A stretch of DNA of 64,000 nucleotides from Paraburkholderia sp. Ac-20340. Lineage in GTDB: Bacteria > Pseudomonadota > Gammaproteobacteria > Burkholderiales > Burkholderiaceae. The notes under the pieces are model-generated. The model did no database searches. It saw only the letters and a list, made by a program, of their open reading frames with translations, and had not been told where the DNA came from. Below, in pieces: positions 26,577 to 36,460 of this stretch. Position 1 is the first letter of the stretch; every line of letters begins with the position of its first letter. The stretch lies in assembly GCF_017104965.1 (NCBI RefSeq), contig NZ_JAAGPR010000001.1, positions 558,001-622,000 on the forward strand, written 5' to 3'. Both the position numbers and the translations under genes were made by a program.

Positions 26577-27593
26577 TCAGGCGAGTTCGCCCCACAGACG
26601 CAGACGCGATACACCGCCGTCCGGAAAGATATTGAAACGCACGTGCGTGACCGGGCCGAGCGCCGCAAGGCCGCTTTCGAAGATGTGCTGTTTGTCCATC
26701 TCGAGCTTTTGCTCGTCCAGCAGCACCGGCCAGAACATCGCCTGCGTGACGAGCGAATCGTCGGTGCCGCCGGTTACGGTAGCGGCCTGCAGTGAGCAAC
26801 GGTCGGGATAATTGCCCTTGAAGTGCGCCGTATCGACTTCGATCTTGTGGATGATGCCCGGCCGCGCCAGCGCCACGATGGCCCAGTCGTTGCCCGGCTC
26901 GCGGCGGCGGCGCGTTTCCCAGCCGTCGCCCATATTCACGCCGCGCCCCGGCATCAGCAAGGTCGACGCCATGCCGAAGTGCTGGTTGTTTGCCGCCACC
27001 AGATACGCGCCGTTTTCGACGGCGGCCAGATCGACGAGACTGCCCTTCTCCACACCGTTCCAGTCGCGTTTGGGCTGACCATAGACGCGCAGGCGCGCGA
27101 GACCGCCATCGGGATAGAGATTCACGCGCAGATGCGTGAAGGCCCGCGTATCGCTCACTTCGATGTAGTGATGCTGGTTGCCTTGCAACGTCGTTGCGGG
27201 CACAACGGTTTGCCAGTCGGCGTTGGCGGGCGGCGCGTCTTCGCTGCTATCCGCATGGCACGCCTCGATCGAAGCCGCCGGCGGGAAGTTGCCGGTGAAA
27301 TGGCTGGTGTCGAGATCGACGCCATAAATCACGCCCGGTCGCGCCAGCCGCACGATGCAAAAATCGTGGCCCGTCGTGCGCTTGCGGCGCGTTTCCCAGC
27401 CGTCCATCCACTTGCCGTGATCGTCGTATTTGCCCGGAATAAAGACCGCGGCCTGCGGTTCCAGCATGCGCTCCTTCGGCGCGAAAAACTCATCGCTTGC
27501 GACCAGCGCGCGGGCGCCAAGGCGCGAATCCGCAAGGTTCATGTAGCGGCGCGTGAAAGCCGGTGCATTGGGATCGAGCGTCGGAATCGCCAT
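26577..27593 (-). CDS. alc: allantoicase
   Basis: A 338-residue enzyme that hydrolyses allantoate to ureidoglycolate and urea. It consists of two homologous jelly-roll halves, seen as the repeated motifs [20 protein letters not shown] and [20 protein letters not shown], with matching [10 protein letters not shown] and [10 protein letters not shown] segments. Length and repeat structure are normal. It lies between the DctA-type transporter gene (63 bases upstream) and allA (13 bases downstream). No allantoinase or uricase gene is in the window, so upstream steps must be elsewhere. An in-frame alternative start is not needed; [11 protein letters not shown] is a family-like N-terminus. Confidence 0.95.
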   Translation of the reverse strand: MAIPTLDPNAPAFTRRYMNLADSRLGARALVASDEFFAPKERMLEPQAAVFIPGKYDDHGKWMDGWETRRKRTTGHDFCIVRLARPGVIYGVDLDTSHFTGNFPPAASIEACHADSSEDAPPANADWQTVVPATTLQGNQHHYIEVSDTRAFTHLRVNLYPDGGLARLRVYGQPKRDWNGVEKGSLVDLAAVENGAYLVAANNQHFGMASTLLMPGRGVNMGDGWETRRRREPGNDWAIVALARPGIIHKIEVDTAHFKGNYPDRCSLQAATVTGGTDDSLVTQAMFWPVLLDEQKLEMDKQHIFESGLAALGPVTHVRFNIFPDGGVSRLRLWGELA

Positions 27594-27656
27594 GATTGTG
27601 TCTCCTGCAAATAAAATGTTCAGTTATTCGAATCGATTACAGCGGGTTCGGCATGT

Positions 27657-29003
27657 TCATGCATGGGCGGGCTTGCCGCCGAGCAGACCGTCGTGCGCAT
27701 CGGCCTGATTCGCGGCTTCTTCGTTGCCGCCCGGCACAAAGAGAAAACCTTCGTCGAAATTCAGCACGCGCTTTGCACGCGCCTTGTCGATATCGCGCTC
27801 CCAAACCGCCACCACCACCGTTGCCACACAGTTGCCGATCAGGTTCGTAATCGCACGGGCGATGCCGACAAACCAGTCCACCGGCAGAATCAGCACGAGG
27901 CCCAGCACGGGAATGGCGGGAATCGCGGAAAGCGTCGCGGCCAGAATCACGATGGCCGAGCCCGGAATGCCGTGCGCGCCTTTCGATGTCACGAGCGAAA
28001 CCAGCACCACCACGATCAGGTCATGCACGGAAAGCGGCGTATTGGTGGCCTGCGCGATAAAGATCACGGCCAGCGTGAGGTAGATCGAGAAGCCGTCGAG
28101 GTTGAACGAATAGCCGGTCGGAATCACGAGGCCAACGGTGGAATCCTTCACGCCCATGAATTCGAGCTTGCGCATGACCTGCGGCAGCACGGCATCCGAC
28201 GATGCGGTGCCCAGTACGATCGACAGTTCTTCGCGCAAATAACGAATCAGTTTGAAGATATTGAAGCCCGCAAGACGCATCACGATACCCAGCACAACCG
28301 CAACGAACACGATACAGCTCGCGTAGAACACAATCACCAGCAGACCGAGTTGCTTGAGCGAAGCCACGCCATACGTGCCGGTCGTGAAAGCAATCGCACC
28401 GAGCACGCCCAGCGGCGCGAGCTTGATGATGAAACCCATGACGCGGAAAAACACCTGCGCGAGTTCATCCACAATCGCATTCACGCGCTGCGCTTTCGGC
28501 CCGAGCAGCGAAAGCGCGCTGCCGAACAACACGGAAAACACCAGAATCTGCAGGATGTCGCCTTTCGCGAAAGCATCGAATGCGGTATCGGGAATAATCT
28601 TCAGCAGGAACGCGGCCGTGTCTTTCAGGCTCTTTGCGTTCTCGGTGTACGTGGCGAGCGAAGCGGCGTCGAGCGAATGCAGATTCACATTCATACCTGC
28701 GCCCGGCCGCGTCACGTAAGCGAGTATCGCGCCGATCACGAGGGCAACCGTCGTCATCGCTTCGAAGTAAATCACCGACTTCAGACCGACTCGCCCCACC
28801 TTCTTGAGGTCGCCCGCGTGCGCCATGCCGCTCACGACCACGCAGAACACGATCGGCCCGATCACCATCTTGATGAGTTTGAGAAAGCCATCGCCTAGCG
28901 GTCTGAGCGACTGGGCGAAATGGGGGAATATCGCCCCGACCGCGATGCCCGCGATGAGCGCAATGACCACCCGACCAAACAGCGAATTGAAGAACTTCGT
29001 CAC
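27657..29003 (-). CDS. dctA: DctA-type dicarboxylate/cation symporter
   Basis: A 448-residue secondary transporter of the DAACS family that imports C4-dicarboxylates or related acids with protons or sodium. Signature blocks include GDGFLKLIKMVIGPIVFCVV near residue 40, the serine-rich LGTASSDAVLPQVMRKLE hairpin, and PTGYSFNLDGFSIY with the following SKGAHGIPGSAIVIL. I use a GTG start: AAGGAG is placed six bases before it and the protein then begins MTKFFNSLFGRV as in other family members. An ATG at 29057 would add eighteen unrelated residues. It opens a minus-strand operon with allantoicase and ureidoglycolate lyase, so here it may carry allantoate, ureidoglycolate or another acid instead of succinate; that is inference. 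Confidence 0.88.
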   Translation of the reverse strand: MTKFFNSLFGRVVIALIAGIAVGAIFPHFAQSLRPLGDGFLKLIKMVIGPIVFCVVVSGMAHAGDLKKVGRVGLKSVIYFEAMTTVALVIGAILAYVTRPGAGMNVNLHSLDAASLATYTENAKSLKDTAAFLLKIIPDTAFDAFAKGDILQILVFSVLFGSALSLLGPKAQRVNAIVDELAQVFFRVMGFIIKLAPLGVLGAIAFTTGTYGVASLKQLGLLVIVFYASCIVFVAVVLGIVMRLAGFNIFKLIRYLREELSIVLGTASSDAVLPQVMRKLEFMGVKDSTVGLVIPTGYSFNLDGFSIYLTLAVIFIAQATNTPLSVHDLIVVVLVSLVTSKGAHGIPGSAIVILAATLSAIPAIPVLGLVLILPVDWFVGIARAITNLIGNCVATVVVAVWERDIDKARAKRVLNFDEGFLFVPGGNEEAANQADAHDGLLGGKPAHA

Positions 29004-29091
29004 GACTTTCTCCTTTGTCGATGGGACGTGGCGCCTGATCGCCGAGTCCCGTCCCATGCACAGCCTGCAAGGGGGGCGAGCAACTGTTCCG

Positions 29092-29106
29092 ACTGGTCTG
29101 ACCAGT
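29092..29106. promoter_or_regulatory. palindromic GntR/FadR-type operator candidate
   Basis: ACTGGTC-T-GACCAGT is a perfect 15-base palindrome matching the TGGTnnnACCA half-site pattern known for FadR-subfamily regulators. It lies between the divergent dctA-like gene and the GntR regulator gene, 89 bases upstream of the transporter start. A second copy of the core lies at 29236-29244. The expected owner is the neighbouring regulator. Confidence 0.65.
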
Positions 29107-29235
29107 GCTGTTATGTTGGATAGTAGGAAGCCGATATAGTGGAGTCAAGGCGCCAAAAAACCGTGTTTACCCTCGACAACACGGTAGAGGCCACCACGCG
29201 GCGCCTGTGCGGCTCGCGCGCCGGACTACAATACC

Positions 29236-29244
29236 GGTCAGACC
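29236..29244. promoter_or_regulatory. second GntR operator candidate
   Basis: GGTC-A-GACC repeats the core of the upstream palindrome (GGTC-T-GACC) and is followed by A, as in the first site. It lies 19 bases before the ATG of the GntR regulator gene, a position fit for autorepression. The flanks are less symmetrical than in the first site. Confidence 0.5.
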
Positions 29245-29263
29245 ACGTGAGCGCCCCACCCCA

Positions 29264-29968
29264 ATGAAGAACGTTCCGCACACCGTCACCGACGCCGCCA
29301 TCGCCACGATCCGCGAACGGATCGAAAACGGCCTGTATCCGGTCGGCAGCCTGTTGCCGGCGCAGCGCCAGCTTTCCGAGGAACTGGAGATCAGCCGCGC
29401 GTCGCTGCGCGAGGCGCTATCCACGCTGGAAGCGCTCGGCATGCTGACGATCCGCGCGGGCAAGGGTGTGTACGTGACGAGCGCCCAGGCCGCCAGCGAA
29501 CATCCGTGGCGATTCGCCGATCAGACCTCCCTGCCCGACACGTACCAGATGCGCTACGCGCTGGAAGGATTCGCGGCGCGCATGGCGGCCTTAGCGATCG
29601 GCGACGCAGACATGGCGTGGTTCGAGACGAATCTGGAAGCGCTGCACTCGGCGCTCAGTTGCGACGAACTCGACGAAGCCGCGCAACTCGACTTCGACTT
29701 TCATATGCGCATCGTCAGTCTTGCGGGCAACGCGGCGATCGAATCGATTCTGCGCAGCAGCGCGGACATCATGAAGGAAAGCCAGCGCATGCCGTTCTAC
29801 CGGCGCGAGCTTGTGCTTTCGACCTACCGCGAGCACAGCGCCATCGTGGCGGCGCTCAAGACGCGCGATCCGGCCATTGCGGGCGAGGCGATCGAGGCGC
29901 ATATCCGCGCTGCCGCACAACGCGCCGGCGTGCATTTTCCCGTGCCTGGCCGGACGATTGCCGACTAG
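29264..29968 (+). CDS. GntR/FadR-family transcriptional regulator
   Basis: A 234-residue regulator with an N-terminal GntR winged helix (AIATIRERIENGLYPVGSLLP, QRQLSEELEISRASLREALS, and KGVYVTS in the wing) and a C-terminal FCD effector domain with the expected metal-binding positions (ALEGFAARMA, DFDFHMRIV, REHSAIVAAL, AHIRAA). I chose the ATG giving MKNVPHTV, which starts just ahead of the DNA-binding domain; the frame continues upstream as unstructured sequence. It is divergent from the dctA-like/alc/allA operon, and two palindromic sites of the correct type lie between them, so it most likely represses that operon and itself, with an allantoin-pathway or organic-acid effector. Confidence 0.9.
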   Translation: MKNVPHTVTDAAIATIRERIENGLYPVGSLLPAQRQLSEELEISRASLREALSTLEALGMLTIRAGKGVYVTSAQAASEHPWRFADQTSLPDTYQMRYALEGFAARMAALAIGDADMAWFETNLEALHSALSCDELDEAAQLDFDFHMRIVSLAGNAAIESILRSSADIMKESQRMPFYRRELVLSTYREHSAIVAALKTRDPAIAGEAIEAHIRAAAQRAGVHFPVPGRTIAD

Positions 29969-30473
29969 CACCCGTTGCGCGAACAACCATTCAAAAACTG
30001 CAAAAATCGGCAAAAGACGTCCAATTGCAGAATGCAATTGAAACCACGCAGAAATTGAATTGAAATATTTCCATAAATTAATAACACGTTTTTTACTTTT
30101 TATTTCACCGCCTGAATCTGTCATTCACAGTGATTTATCAATGATTTATTGATCGACCAGGAAGCCATTTCCCATTCGGCGATCCATTCCACGCTGTAAC
30201 TTCTTCTTAAGCCCCGCCTCGCTCATTGCTTTCATTTACCTGCCTGATGCAGGGCGAAAGTCACGCCTATTCCGCTTGTTTATCGCAACAATTGCCGAAT
30301 ATTACTCGGCAATTATTCGAAATTATTTATAAAAGTTTCACAATGAAATGCTTCAATGCGGCCACTTTGACGGCGCCATCAAAGAGCAACCATTGCGTTT
30401 TCTGCAAATACACAACCGCCTGCTTTCGACCCATAAGACGAAGCGCCATATTAAAAACCCTGGAGTGCGCTAA
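29969..30473. other. 505 bp AT-rich intergenic region with two small hairpins
   Basis: Separates the GntR regulator from a lipoprotein phosphoesterase gene and is clearly richer in A and T than its neighbours. It contains CAATTGCA-GAA-TGCAATTG (30022-30040), 54 bases after the regulator stop, and ATTGCCGA with a seven-base loop and its complement (30291-30313). Neither is followed by a strong T-run. A promoter for the phosphoesterase is expected here; CTGTCAT near 30117 resembles half of a Pho box but the second half does not match. No gene or RNA could be supported. Confidence 0.5.
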
Positions 30474-32252
30474 ATGCATTCAAGAAAGATTTTGCTGTCC
30501 GTTTCGATCGCTGCTGCTGTCGCCGTGATCGCTGCTTGCGGCAGCAGCAATAACAATCCGTCCTCGACGACTGCCGCTGTATCGACGCAGGACGCCCTCA
30601 AAACGGCCACGCCGATCAAGCACCTCGTCGTGATCTTTGGCGAGAACGAGTCCTTCGACCACTACTTCGGCACCTACCCGAACGCGCAGAATCCCGAAGG
30701 CGAGCCGGTCTTCACGGCCGCCTCGGGCACGCCCACGGTCAACGGCCTCACCTCGGCACTGCTGACCAGCAACCCGACAGTCTCGAACACGAACAACCCG
30801 AGCGGCACGAACATCAACCCGTTCCGTCTCGATCGTTCGCAGGCCGCCACGGAAAGCCAGAACCACAACTACACGCCCGAACAGCTTGCAGCCGATGGCG
30901 GCAAGATGGATCTGTTCCCGCTCAACACGGGTAACAACGCGGTGGGTTCGGCCAATACGTTCGGCGAGCCGGGCCTCGTGATGGGCTATTACGACGGCAA
31001 CACCGTCACAGCGCTGTGGAATTACGCGCAGCACTTTGCGATGAGCGACAACGCCTACACGGACACCTATGGTCCCTCCACGCCCGGCGCGATTTCGGTG
31101 ATCTCAGGCCAGCACAACGGCACCGTGGTGACGAAGAACGGCGCGGTGGTGACAGGCAGCGCCACGTCGAGCCCGTCGACCGATGTGGTGTATGACCTGC
31201 AAGGCGGCTGGACGCTGACCGGCGACCTCGACCCGACCGGCGACGCCTGTACGGTCGCAGCCGGCTCGACCACCACGGCGGCGCTGAAGTCGAAGAACAT
31301 CGGCGACCTGCTCAATTCGGGCGGCGTCACGTGGGGCGGCTTCATGGGCGGCTTCAATCTGCAGACCGTGAACGCGAACGGCACGACGGGCTGCAATCGC
31401 TCGACGTATTCGTCGGTGCTCGGGGCGAGCGAAAACGACTATGTGCAGCATCACGCGTGGTTCCAGTACTACACGAGCACGCAGAACCTCGCGCATACGC
31501 GTCCCTCTTCGGTGGCGGCGATCGGCTACACCGATCCGCTCGACAATTCGGCCACGCCGGTGCATCACCAGTACGACGTGAATGACTTCTTCACGGCCGT
31601 CAAGGCGGGCAACTTCCCGTCGGTGAGTTTCCTGAAGGCACCGGCCGTTGCCGACGCGCACCCGGGCAACTCCGACCCGCTCGACGAGCAGTCTTTCGTC
31701 ACGAGCGTGGTGAACTTCCTGCAGCAGCAGCCGGACTGGAAAGACACCGCCGTGATCGTGACCTACGACGATTCGGACGGCTGGTATGACCACCAGTACA
31801 TCGCGCCGACGACCTCCTCGTTCGATTCAACCTCGGCGGAAACGACCGGCCAGACGACCAAGACCGCGGTGACGGGCGCCGACCAGCTCAACGGCGCGGG
31901 CGTCTGTAACGCCACGGGCGCGGTACAGGGCGTGGGCGTGAACGGCGGCGCGGTGAACGGCCGCTGCGGTCCGGGCACGCGCATTCCGTTCCTCGTGATC
32001 TCGCCGTATGCGAAGGCGAACTTCGTCGATAGCACCACGGTCGTCACGCAATCCTCAGTTGTCCGATTTATCGAGGATAACTGGTTGGGTGGCGCGCGGA
32101 TCGGCCAGGGTTCGAACGACGCGAATGCGGGCAGCATCATGAACCTGTTCAACTTCGCGAGCACGTCGCCGAATGCGACGCTGTACCTCGATTCGAACAA
32201 GGGCACGCAGCTTTCGGCCGCACCGGCAGCGATCACTGGGCCGTCGCTCTAA
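30474..32252 (+). CDS. lipoprotein phosphoesterase, AcpA/phospholipase-C-like family
   Basis: A 592-residue predicted lipoprotein of the phosphoesterase family that includes acid phosphatase AcpA and non-haemolytic phospholipase C. The signal peptide ends in a lipobox VIAAC, so Cys22 would be lipidated. The metal-site block GENESFDHYFGTYPN (residues 56-70) is the family hallmark; TDTYGPSTPGAISVISGQHNG and TYDDSDGWYDHQYIAP supply further metal-binding residues, and GPGTRIPFLVISPYAK is the conserved C-terminal block. It probably removes phosphate from phosphomonoesters or phospholipids at the cell envelope. GGAG precedes the ATG by eight bases. It is followed by a di-haem peroxidase gene 172 bases away. 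Confidence 0.85.
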   Translation: MHSRKILLSVSIAAAVAVIAACGSSNNNPSSTTAAVSTQDALKTATPIKHLVVIFGENESFDHYFGTYPNAQNPEGEPVFTAASGTPTVNGLTSALLTSNPTVSNTNNPSGTNINPFRLDRSQAATESQNHNYTPEQLAADGGKMDLFPLNTGNNAVGSANTFGEPGLVMGYYDGNTVTALWNYAQHFAMSDNAYTDTYGPSTPGAISVISGQHNGTVVTKNGAVVTGSATSSPSTDVVYDLQGGWTLTGDLDPTGDACTVAAGSTTTAALKSKNIGDLLNSGGVTWGGFMGGFNLQTVNANGTTGCNRSTYSSVLGASENDYVQHHAWFQYYTSTQNLAHTRPSSVAAIGYTDPLDNSATPVHHQYDVNDFFTAVKAGNFPSVSFLKAPAVADAHPGNSDPLDEQSFVTSVVNFLQQQPDWKDTAVIVTYDDSDGWYDHQYIAPTTSSFDSTSAETTGQTTKTAVTGADQLNGAGVCNATGAVQGVGVNGGAVNGRCGPGTRIPFLVISPYAKANFVDSTTVVTQSSVVRFIEDNWLGGARIGQGSNDANAGSIMNLFNFASTSPNATLYLDSNKGTQLSAAPAAITGPSL

Positions 32253-32424
32253 GCGTAAAACCTGCGCAAAACGTCTGACCATCGATGCGCGTTCCGTTGC
32301 GAGACATCCCATCAGGACGCTCCTTTGTGCATCGGTCCGGCCGCGGTCGGATCGATGCATTTTTTACCCGGCTCGATCGCCCCGGTTTTTCAAGGGCTTC
32401 GCCGGTATCGCTTATCACCCGCTT

Positions 32425-33864
32425 ATGTCAACGCAACCGTACAGCACGTCGTCTCCTGCCGATTCCACCGGGCCTAACGGACTTAAAGGACCCTCGCGCG
32501 GCCGCCAGCGCCTGCTTGCAGGCTGCGCGCTCGCACTGGTCGCCGTCGCCGGGCTGGCCGGCTATGCGCTCGCCTGGCCCGAACGCATGCCCGAGCAAGT
32601 GGGCGACGCCGTGGAAGATCTCACCGGCGCCAATCCGCATCCCGTGCAGCTCGTGCTGCCGCCGCAGGCACCGCTGAGCGCGGTCGCGAAACTTGGCAAG
32701 CAGATTTTCTACGACACGTCGCTGTCGGCCTCGGGCAAGCAGTCGTGTGCGTCGTGCCATAGCGCGACGCGCGCCTACGGACCGCCGAACGATCTCGACG
32801 TGCAACTGGGCGGGCCCAACCTCGATCGCCAGAGCTACCGGCCGCCGCCCTCGCTTGCGTATCTGTACCGGCAGGCGCCGTTCAGCATCGGCCCCGATGC
32901 CGCCGATGCCGCCGCCCCGCCCGATTTCAACGCGCTCGCGCAAGCCGCAATGGGCACGCAGCGCGCGGACAAAGTAGCGGGCGCCACGCCCACGACAGTC
33001 GCGATGGTGCCCGTAGGCGGCCTGTTCTGGGACGGCCGTGCCGATTCCTATCAGCGCCAGGCGCTCGGGCCGCTGCTCAATCCCACCGAAATGGCGAACC
33101 CGGACGCCGCCACGGTCGCCGATAAACTCGCGCACGCCAGCTATGCGGACAGCTTCCGCAAGCTGTTCGGCCCGCGCATTTTTGCCAATCCGACCATGCT
33201 GACCGCCGAGGCGATGTTCGCCGTCGGGCGCTACGAATTCGAGGAACCCGACTTCCACGCCTTCACCAGCAAATACGATTACTGGCTGCAAGGCAAGGCG
33301 CGCCTCACGCATGCGGAACTGCGCGGCCTGCGTCTGTTCAACGATTCGAAGAAAGCCAATTGCGCCGGTTGCCATTTGAGCCAGCCGACTTCGGACGGCC
33401 TGCCGCCGCTTTTCACCGATACGCAATACGAAGCGCTGGGCGTGCCGCGCAATCCGCGCCTTGAAGCGAATCGCGATCCAAAATTCTTCGACCTCGGCCT
33501 GTGCGGACCGATTCGCCAGGACCTGTCGAAGCAGACGCAATACTGCGGCATGTTCCTCACGCCGACGCTGCGCAACAGCGCGATTCGCCATGTGTACTTT
33601 CACAACGGCGTGTATCACGACCTGAAGCAGGTGATGGACTTCTACAATCTGCGCAATACCGATCCGGGCAAGATCTATCCGCGCGATGCCTCGGGAAAGG
33701 TGCAGGTGTACAACGATATTCCGAAGGCCTGGCAAGGCAATGTCGATTACGCCGATGCGCCATTCGACCGCAAGCCCGCGGATAAGCCTGCGATGTCGGA
33801 TCAGGATATTCAGGACATCATAGCGTTTATCGGCACGCTCACGGACGGCTACAAACCGCATTGA
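32425..33864 (+). CDS. di-haem cytochrome c peroxidase / MauG-like protein
   Basis: A 479-residue protein with an N-terminal membrane anchor or signal (about residues 29-50, LLAGCALALVAVAGLAGYALA) and two c-type haem motifs, CASCH at 108-112 and CAGCH at 313-317, as in bacterial cytochrome c peroxidases and MauG. Between them lies GGLFWDGRADSYQ, a family block, and PTLRNSAIRHVYFHNGVY follows the second haem. It is expected in the periplasm, reducing peroxide or oxidising a protein partner. The frame is open well upstream, but the ATG used starts directly before the anchor. It is sited between the lipoprotein phosphoesterase and a convergent penicillin-acylase-type gene. Partner unknown. Confidence 0.88.
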   Translation: MSTQPYSTSSPADSTGPNGLKGPSRGRQRLLAGCALALVAVAGLAGYALAWPERMPEQVGDAVEDLTGANPHPVQLVLPPQAPLSAVAKLGKQIFYDTSLSASGKQSCASCHSATRAYGPPNDLDVQLGGPNLDRQSYRPPPSLAYLYRQAPFSIGPDAADAAAPPDFNALAQAAMGTQRADKVAGATPTTVAMVPVGGLFWDGRADSYQRQALGPLLNPTEMANPDAATVADKLAHASYADSFRKLFGPRIFANPTMLTAEAMFAVGRYEFEEPDFHAFTSKYDYWLQGKARLTHAELRGLRLFNDSKKANCAGCHLSQPTSDGLPPLFTDTQYEALGVPRNPRLEANRDPKFFDLGLCGPIRQDLSKQTQYCGMFLTPTLRNSAIRHVYFHNGVYHDLKQVMDFYNLRNTDPGKIYPRDASGKVQVYNDIPKAWQGNVDYADAPFDRKPADKPAMSDQDIQDIIAFIGTLTDGYKPH

Positions 33865-33885
33865 ACCTGTGCTCACTGTCTCCGG

Positions 33886-36396
33886 TTACGGCGATGACCG
33901 CTCGCCGGAGGCAGTCAAGGTCAACGTATGCACCGGCGTGCCGGGCAGGAACGGCGTCGCCTCGCCATGCACCCACGCTTCGTGTCCCGCGATAAAGTAC
34001 GGCGAAAGCGGATTCCCCGACTGTCCGCCCGGCATCTCGAAGATGCCCTCCTGCTCGCGCCCGGGAGACACAACGAAGCGCTCGGACGCGCCAAAATTCG
34101 GCGTCTGCACGCGCGGCATATTGATGTCGCCCGGTAACGCATCGGGCGGCGTGCTGAGCCAGCCACGCACCCACGGCAACCAGGCCGGCACCATGCGCGC
34201 GAACGGATGCGCAATTTGCGAGCGATTGCGCTCGCCCCAGCGCGCGTCAGCCAGACTCATACCCTTCGGCAATTGCGCCATCGAGTGATCGATGCGGTCC
34301 AGCATGAACGCCTGCCAGTTCGCAAAACCCTCGGGTATCCACGCGTGATGATCGGCGAGTGTTTCCATCGTCGCGACATTGCGCGTATTCGCCGCGTGAT
34401 AGCTCAAGCCAGGCGCCATCGCGCCGAGTTGCTTGTCGAGCGCGCCGAACCACGCATCGTAGAGCGAAAACGTGAACGCACGTACCAGGCGGTAACCGAC
34501 TGCATCGGCATCGGCGCGCCCATTCCATGTTTCGATCAGACGACGAAATTGCGCGCGCTGCGGATGACCTTCCAGTGCGTGCGCATCGAGTGCTTCGAGC
34601 GCGATGCGCTTCCAGTGGTCGATCCAGAAAGCGCGATCGTCGGTCTGGATCGCCAGCATGTCGCTCGCACGGGCCTGCGGCAGCGCGAGCAGATCGTTGC
34701 GGATCTGCGTGGCGCGCGCGCCCAGGTCAGTGCCCGCGTCGCCTATATGTGCCGCTTCCTGCAAAGGCAGCGTGCGGTTATTCGCGGTCCAGAGCCGGCC
34801 CACTGGCGGATTGATACGCATGGGGTACGCATCGCTCGCGCGATAACCCTGCCAGCCGATATACGTACTGGAAGCCGTTGGCAAACTGGCGAGCGCCGTA
34901 GTGTTCGCGCCGATATCCGCATCGGCGAAACGCGGCAATGGCCCAGCGAGCGTCCAGCCGATATGGCCTTGCGCATCGGCCACCGTGAAGTTTTGCGTGG
35001 GCACGCCGAAGGTCGTGGCGGCGCGCAAGGCATCGGCGACGGTTGTCGTGCCTTCGAGCAGCGCGAGATTCAGATTCACTGCCTGCGGGTCCTGCGCGAC
35101 CCAGTGCAGCGCATATGCGTGCGAACCGGCCGTGATTTGCGGGCCCCAGCGCGTTTGAACGACGGGTAGATCGACGCTCGCACCGCCGTTCACCTCGAGG
35201 CGCTCGTGAATCACTCGCGCCTTCTCCCACGTATTGCCTGGCACGCGGTAACGCAGCGAATCGGCCGGATCACGCTGCAATTCGACCAGATCGACAAAGC
35301 GGCCATAGCTGTTCGTGAATGCCCACGCAATATGACCATTGCTGCCCGCCACGACCAGCGGCGTGCCCGGCAGACTCCCGCCCGTGATGTGCCGTTCGGT
35401 GCCATCCGCTGCGGGATAAATCAGCGACATCCGATACCAGATGTTCGGCAAGGACAAACCGAGGTGCATATCGCTCGCCACCAGTGCGCCGCCTTGCGCG
35501 CCGTGAGCGCCATCGACGGCAAAGCTGTTGCTGCCGACCATCGATCCAGCAGGGCCGGTTCCATCAATGAAGCCAGGCAGATTACCTGGTATTGCTAAGG
35601 TTTCCGGCTTCGTTGCGGCGGTGTTTATCGCGCTTTTAAGCCACGGCGGCGACGCAGGCACCGCTACAGGCCATGACGCCGATGCCGGTTCGCCATCGAG
35701 CGGCGCATCCCAATGCGTAGTCGCCGGGAGCAGGAACGTATAGAGATCGGCGGGAACGCGCTCGCGCAATGCCGCACGCGATAACGTGTGCGCAACCTGT
35801 TCATACTGAAGGTCGAAATACATCGCATAGACCGTCAGCAAGGTATCTTCGGCGCGCCACGGCACCGGACGCGTGTGCAGCAGCCAGTATTCGAACGGCC
35901 GCGCGCGCAGCGCCTGAAGTCCGTCGTTGACACCTGCGGTGTAACGCTCGATCCATTGCCGCTGTTCCGCCGGCAAGGCCGCGAGCGCAGCCCGCGCATG
36001 CTCGCGAAAGCGCAAAGGCCGGTCGCGCCGGTCCAGCGCAAGCGCCGCCGGTCCGATCAGCGCCGCCACTTCGCCCGCCGCAACCCGGCGTAGCAAATCC
36101 ATCTGGAAATAGCGGTCCTGCGCGTGAATGAAGCCGCTCGCATAGGCCACGTCGTCGCGTGTGCGGCCGGTCACGGTGGGCACGCCCAATGCGTCACGCT
36201 CGATCGTTACCGTGGCGGAAAGCGGCGCGGCATGCGTGCCTTCGAGTTGCGCCAAGCTGGCCCGCAAGGTCAGCCAGCCGCCGATGCCCGCCGCGGCGAG
36301 CGCAATGACCAGAACGCTGAATAGAATCCGTGCCCATCGATAAGGGCGCCTGGAAGTGAATACTCTGGGCGGGTCATTGCGAGTCATGCGCGGCAC
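33886..36396 (-). CDS. penicillin-acylase family Ntn-hydrolase
   Basis: An 836-residue precursor of the penicillin acylase family, which hydrolyses amide bonds of penicillins or acyl-homoserine lactones after autocatalytic cleavage. Residues 21-42 form a membrane anchor or signal. The alpha-chain block YASGFIHAQDRYFQMDLLRR is typical, and the self-cleavage site lies at G288-S289 in VGSNSFAVDG; Ser289 would be the N-terminal nucleophile of the beta chain. WYRMSLIYP, GSLPGTPLVVAGSNGHIAWAF and TSNYG-like sequences of the beta chain follow. Length is normal. Quorum-signal degradation is a known activity of some relatives; not shown here. It is convergent with the di-haem peroxidase gene and stands alone on its strand. 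Confidence 0.88.
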   Translation of the reverse strand: MPRMTRNDPPRVFTSRRPYRWARILFSVLVIALAAAGIGGWLTLRASLAQLEGTHAAPLSATVTIERDALGVPTVTGRTRDDVAYASGFIHAQDRYFQMDLLRRVAAGEVAALIGPAALALDRRDRPLRFREHARAALAALPAEQRQWIERYTAGVNDGLQALRARPFEYWLLHTRPVPWRAEDTLLTVYAMYFDLQYEQVAHTLSRAALRERVPADLYTFLLPATTHWDAPLDGEPASASWPVAVPASPPWLKSAINTAATKPETLAIPGNLPGFIDGTGPAGSMVGSNSFAVDGAHGAQGGALVASDMHLGLSLPNIWYRMSLIYPAADGTERHITGGSLPGTPLVVAGSNGHIAWAFTNSYGRFVDLVELQRDPADSLRYRVPGNTWEKARVIHERLEVNGGASVDLPVVQTRWGPQITAGSHAYALHWVAQDPQAVNLNLALLEGTTTVADALRAATTFGVPTQNFTVADAQGHIGWTLAGPLPRFADADIGANTTALASLPTASSTYIGWQGYRASDAYPMRINPPVGRLWTANNRTLPLQEAAHIGDAGTDLGARATQIRNDLLALPQARASDMLAIQTDDRAFWIDHWKRIALEALDAHALEGHPQRAQFRRLIETWNGRADADAVGYRLVRAFTFSLYDAWFGALDKQLGAMAPGLSYHAANTRNVATMETLADHHAWIPEGFANWQAFMLDRIDHSMAQLPKGMSLADARWGERNRSQIAHPFARMVPAWLPWVRGWLSTPPDALPGDINMPRVQTPNFGASERFVVSPGREQEGIFEMPGGQSGNPLSPYFIAGHEAWVHGEATPFLPGTPVHTLTLTASGERSSP

Positions 36397-36460
36397 GCTT
36401 CAAGGTTATTGTTAGCGGTGTGCTGCTCTATTCACATCCGGGCGCAATCCTGCTCGCCCC

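Noticed and set aside
30110..30140. Pho box upstream of the lipoprotein phosphoesterase
   Set aside because: CTGTCAT matches one half-site, but the second half at the right spacing does not match.
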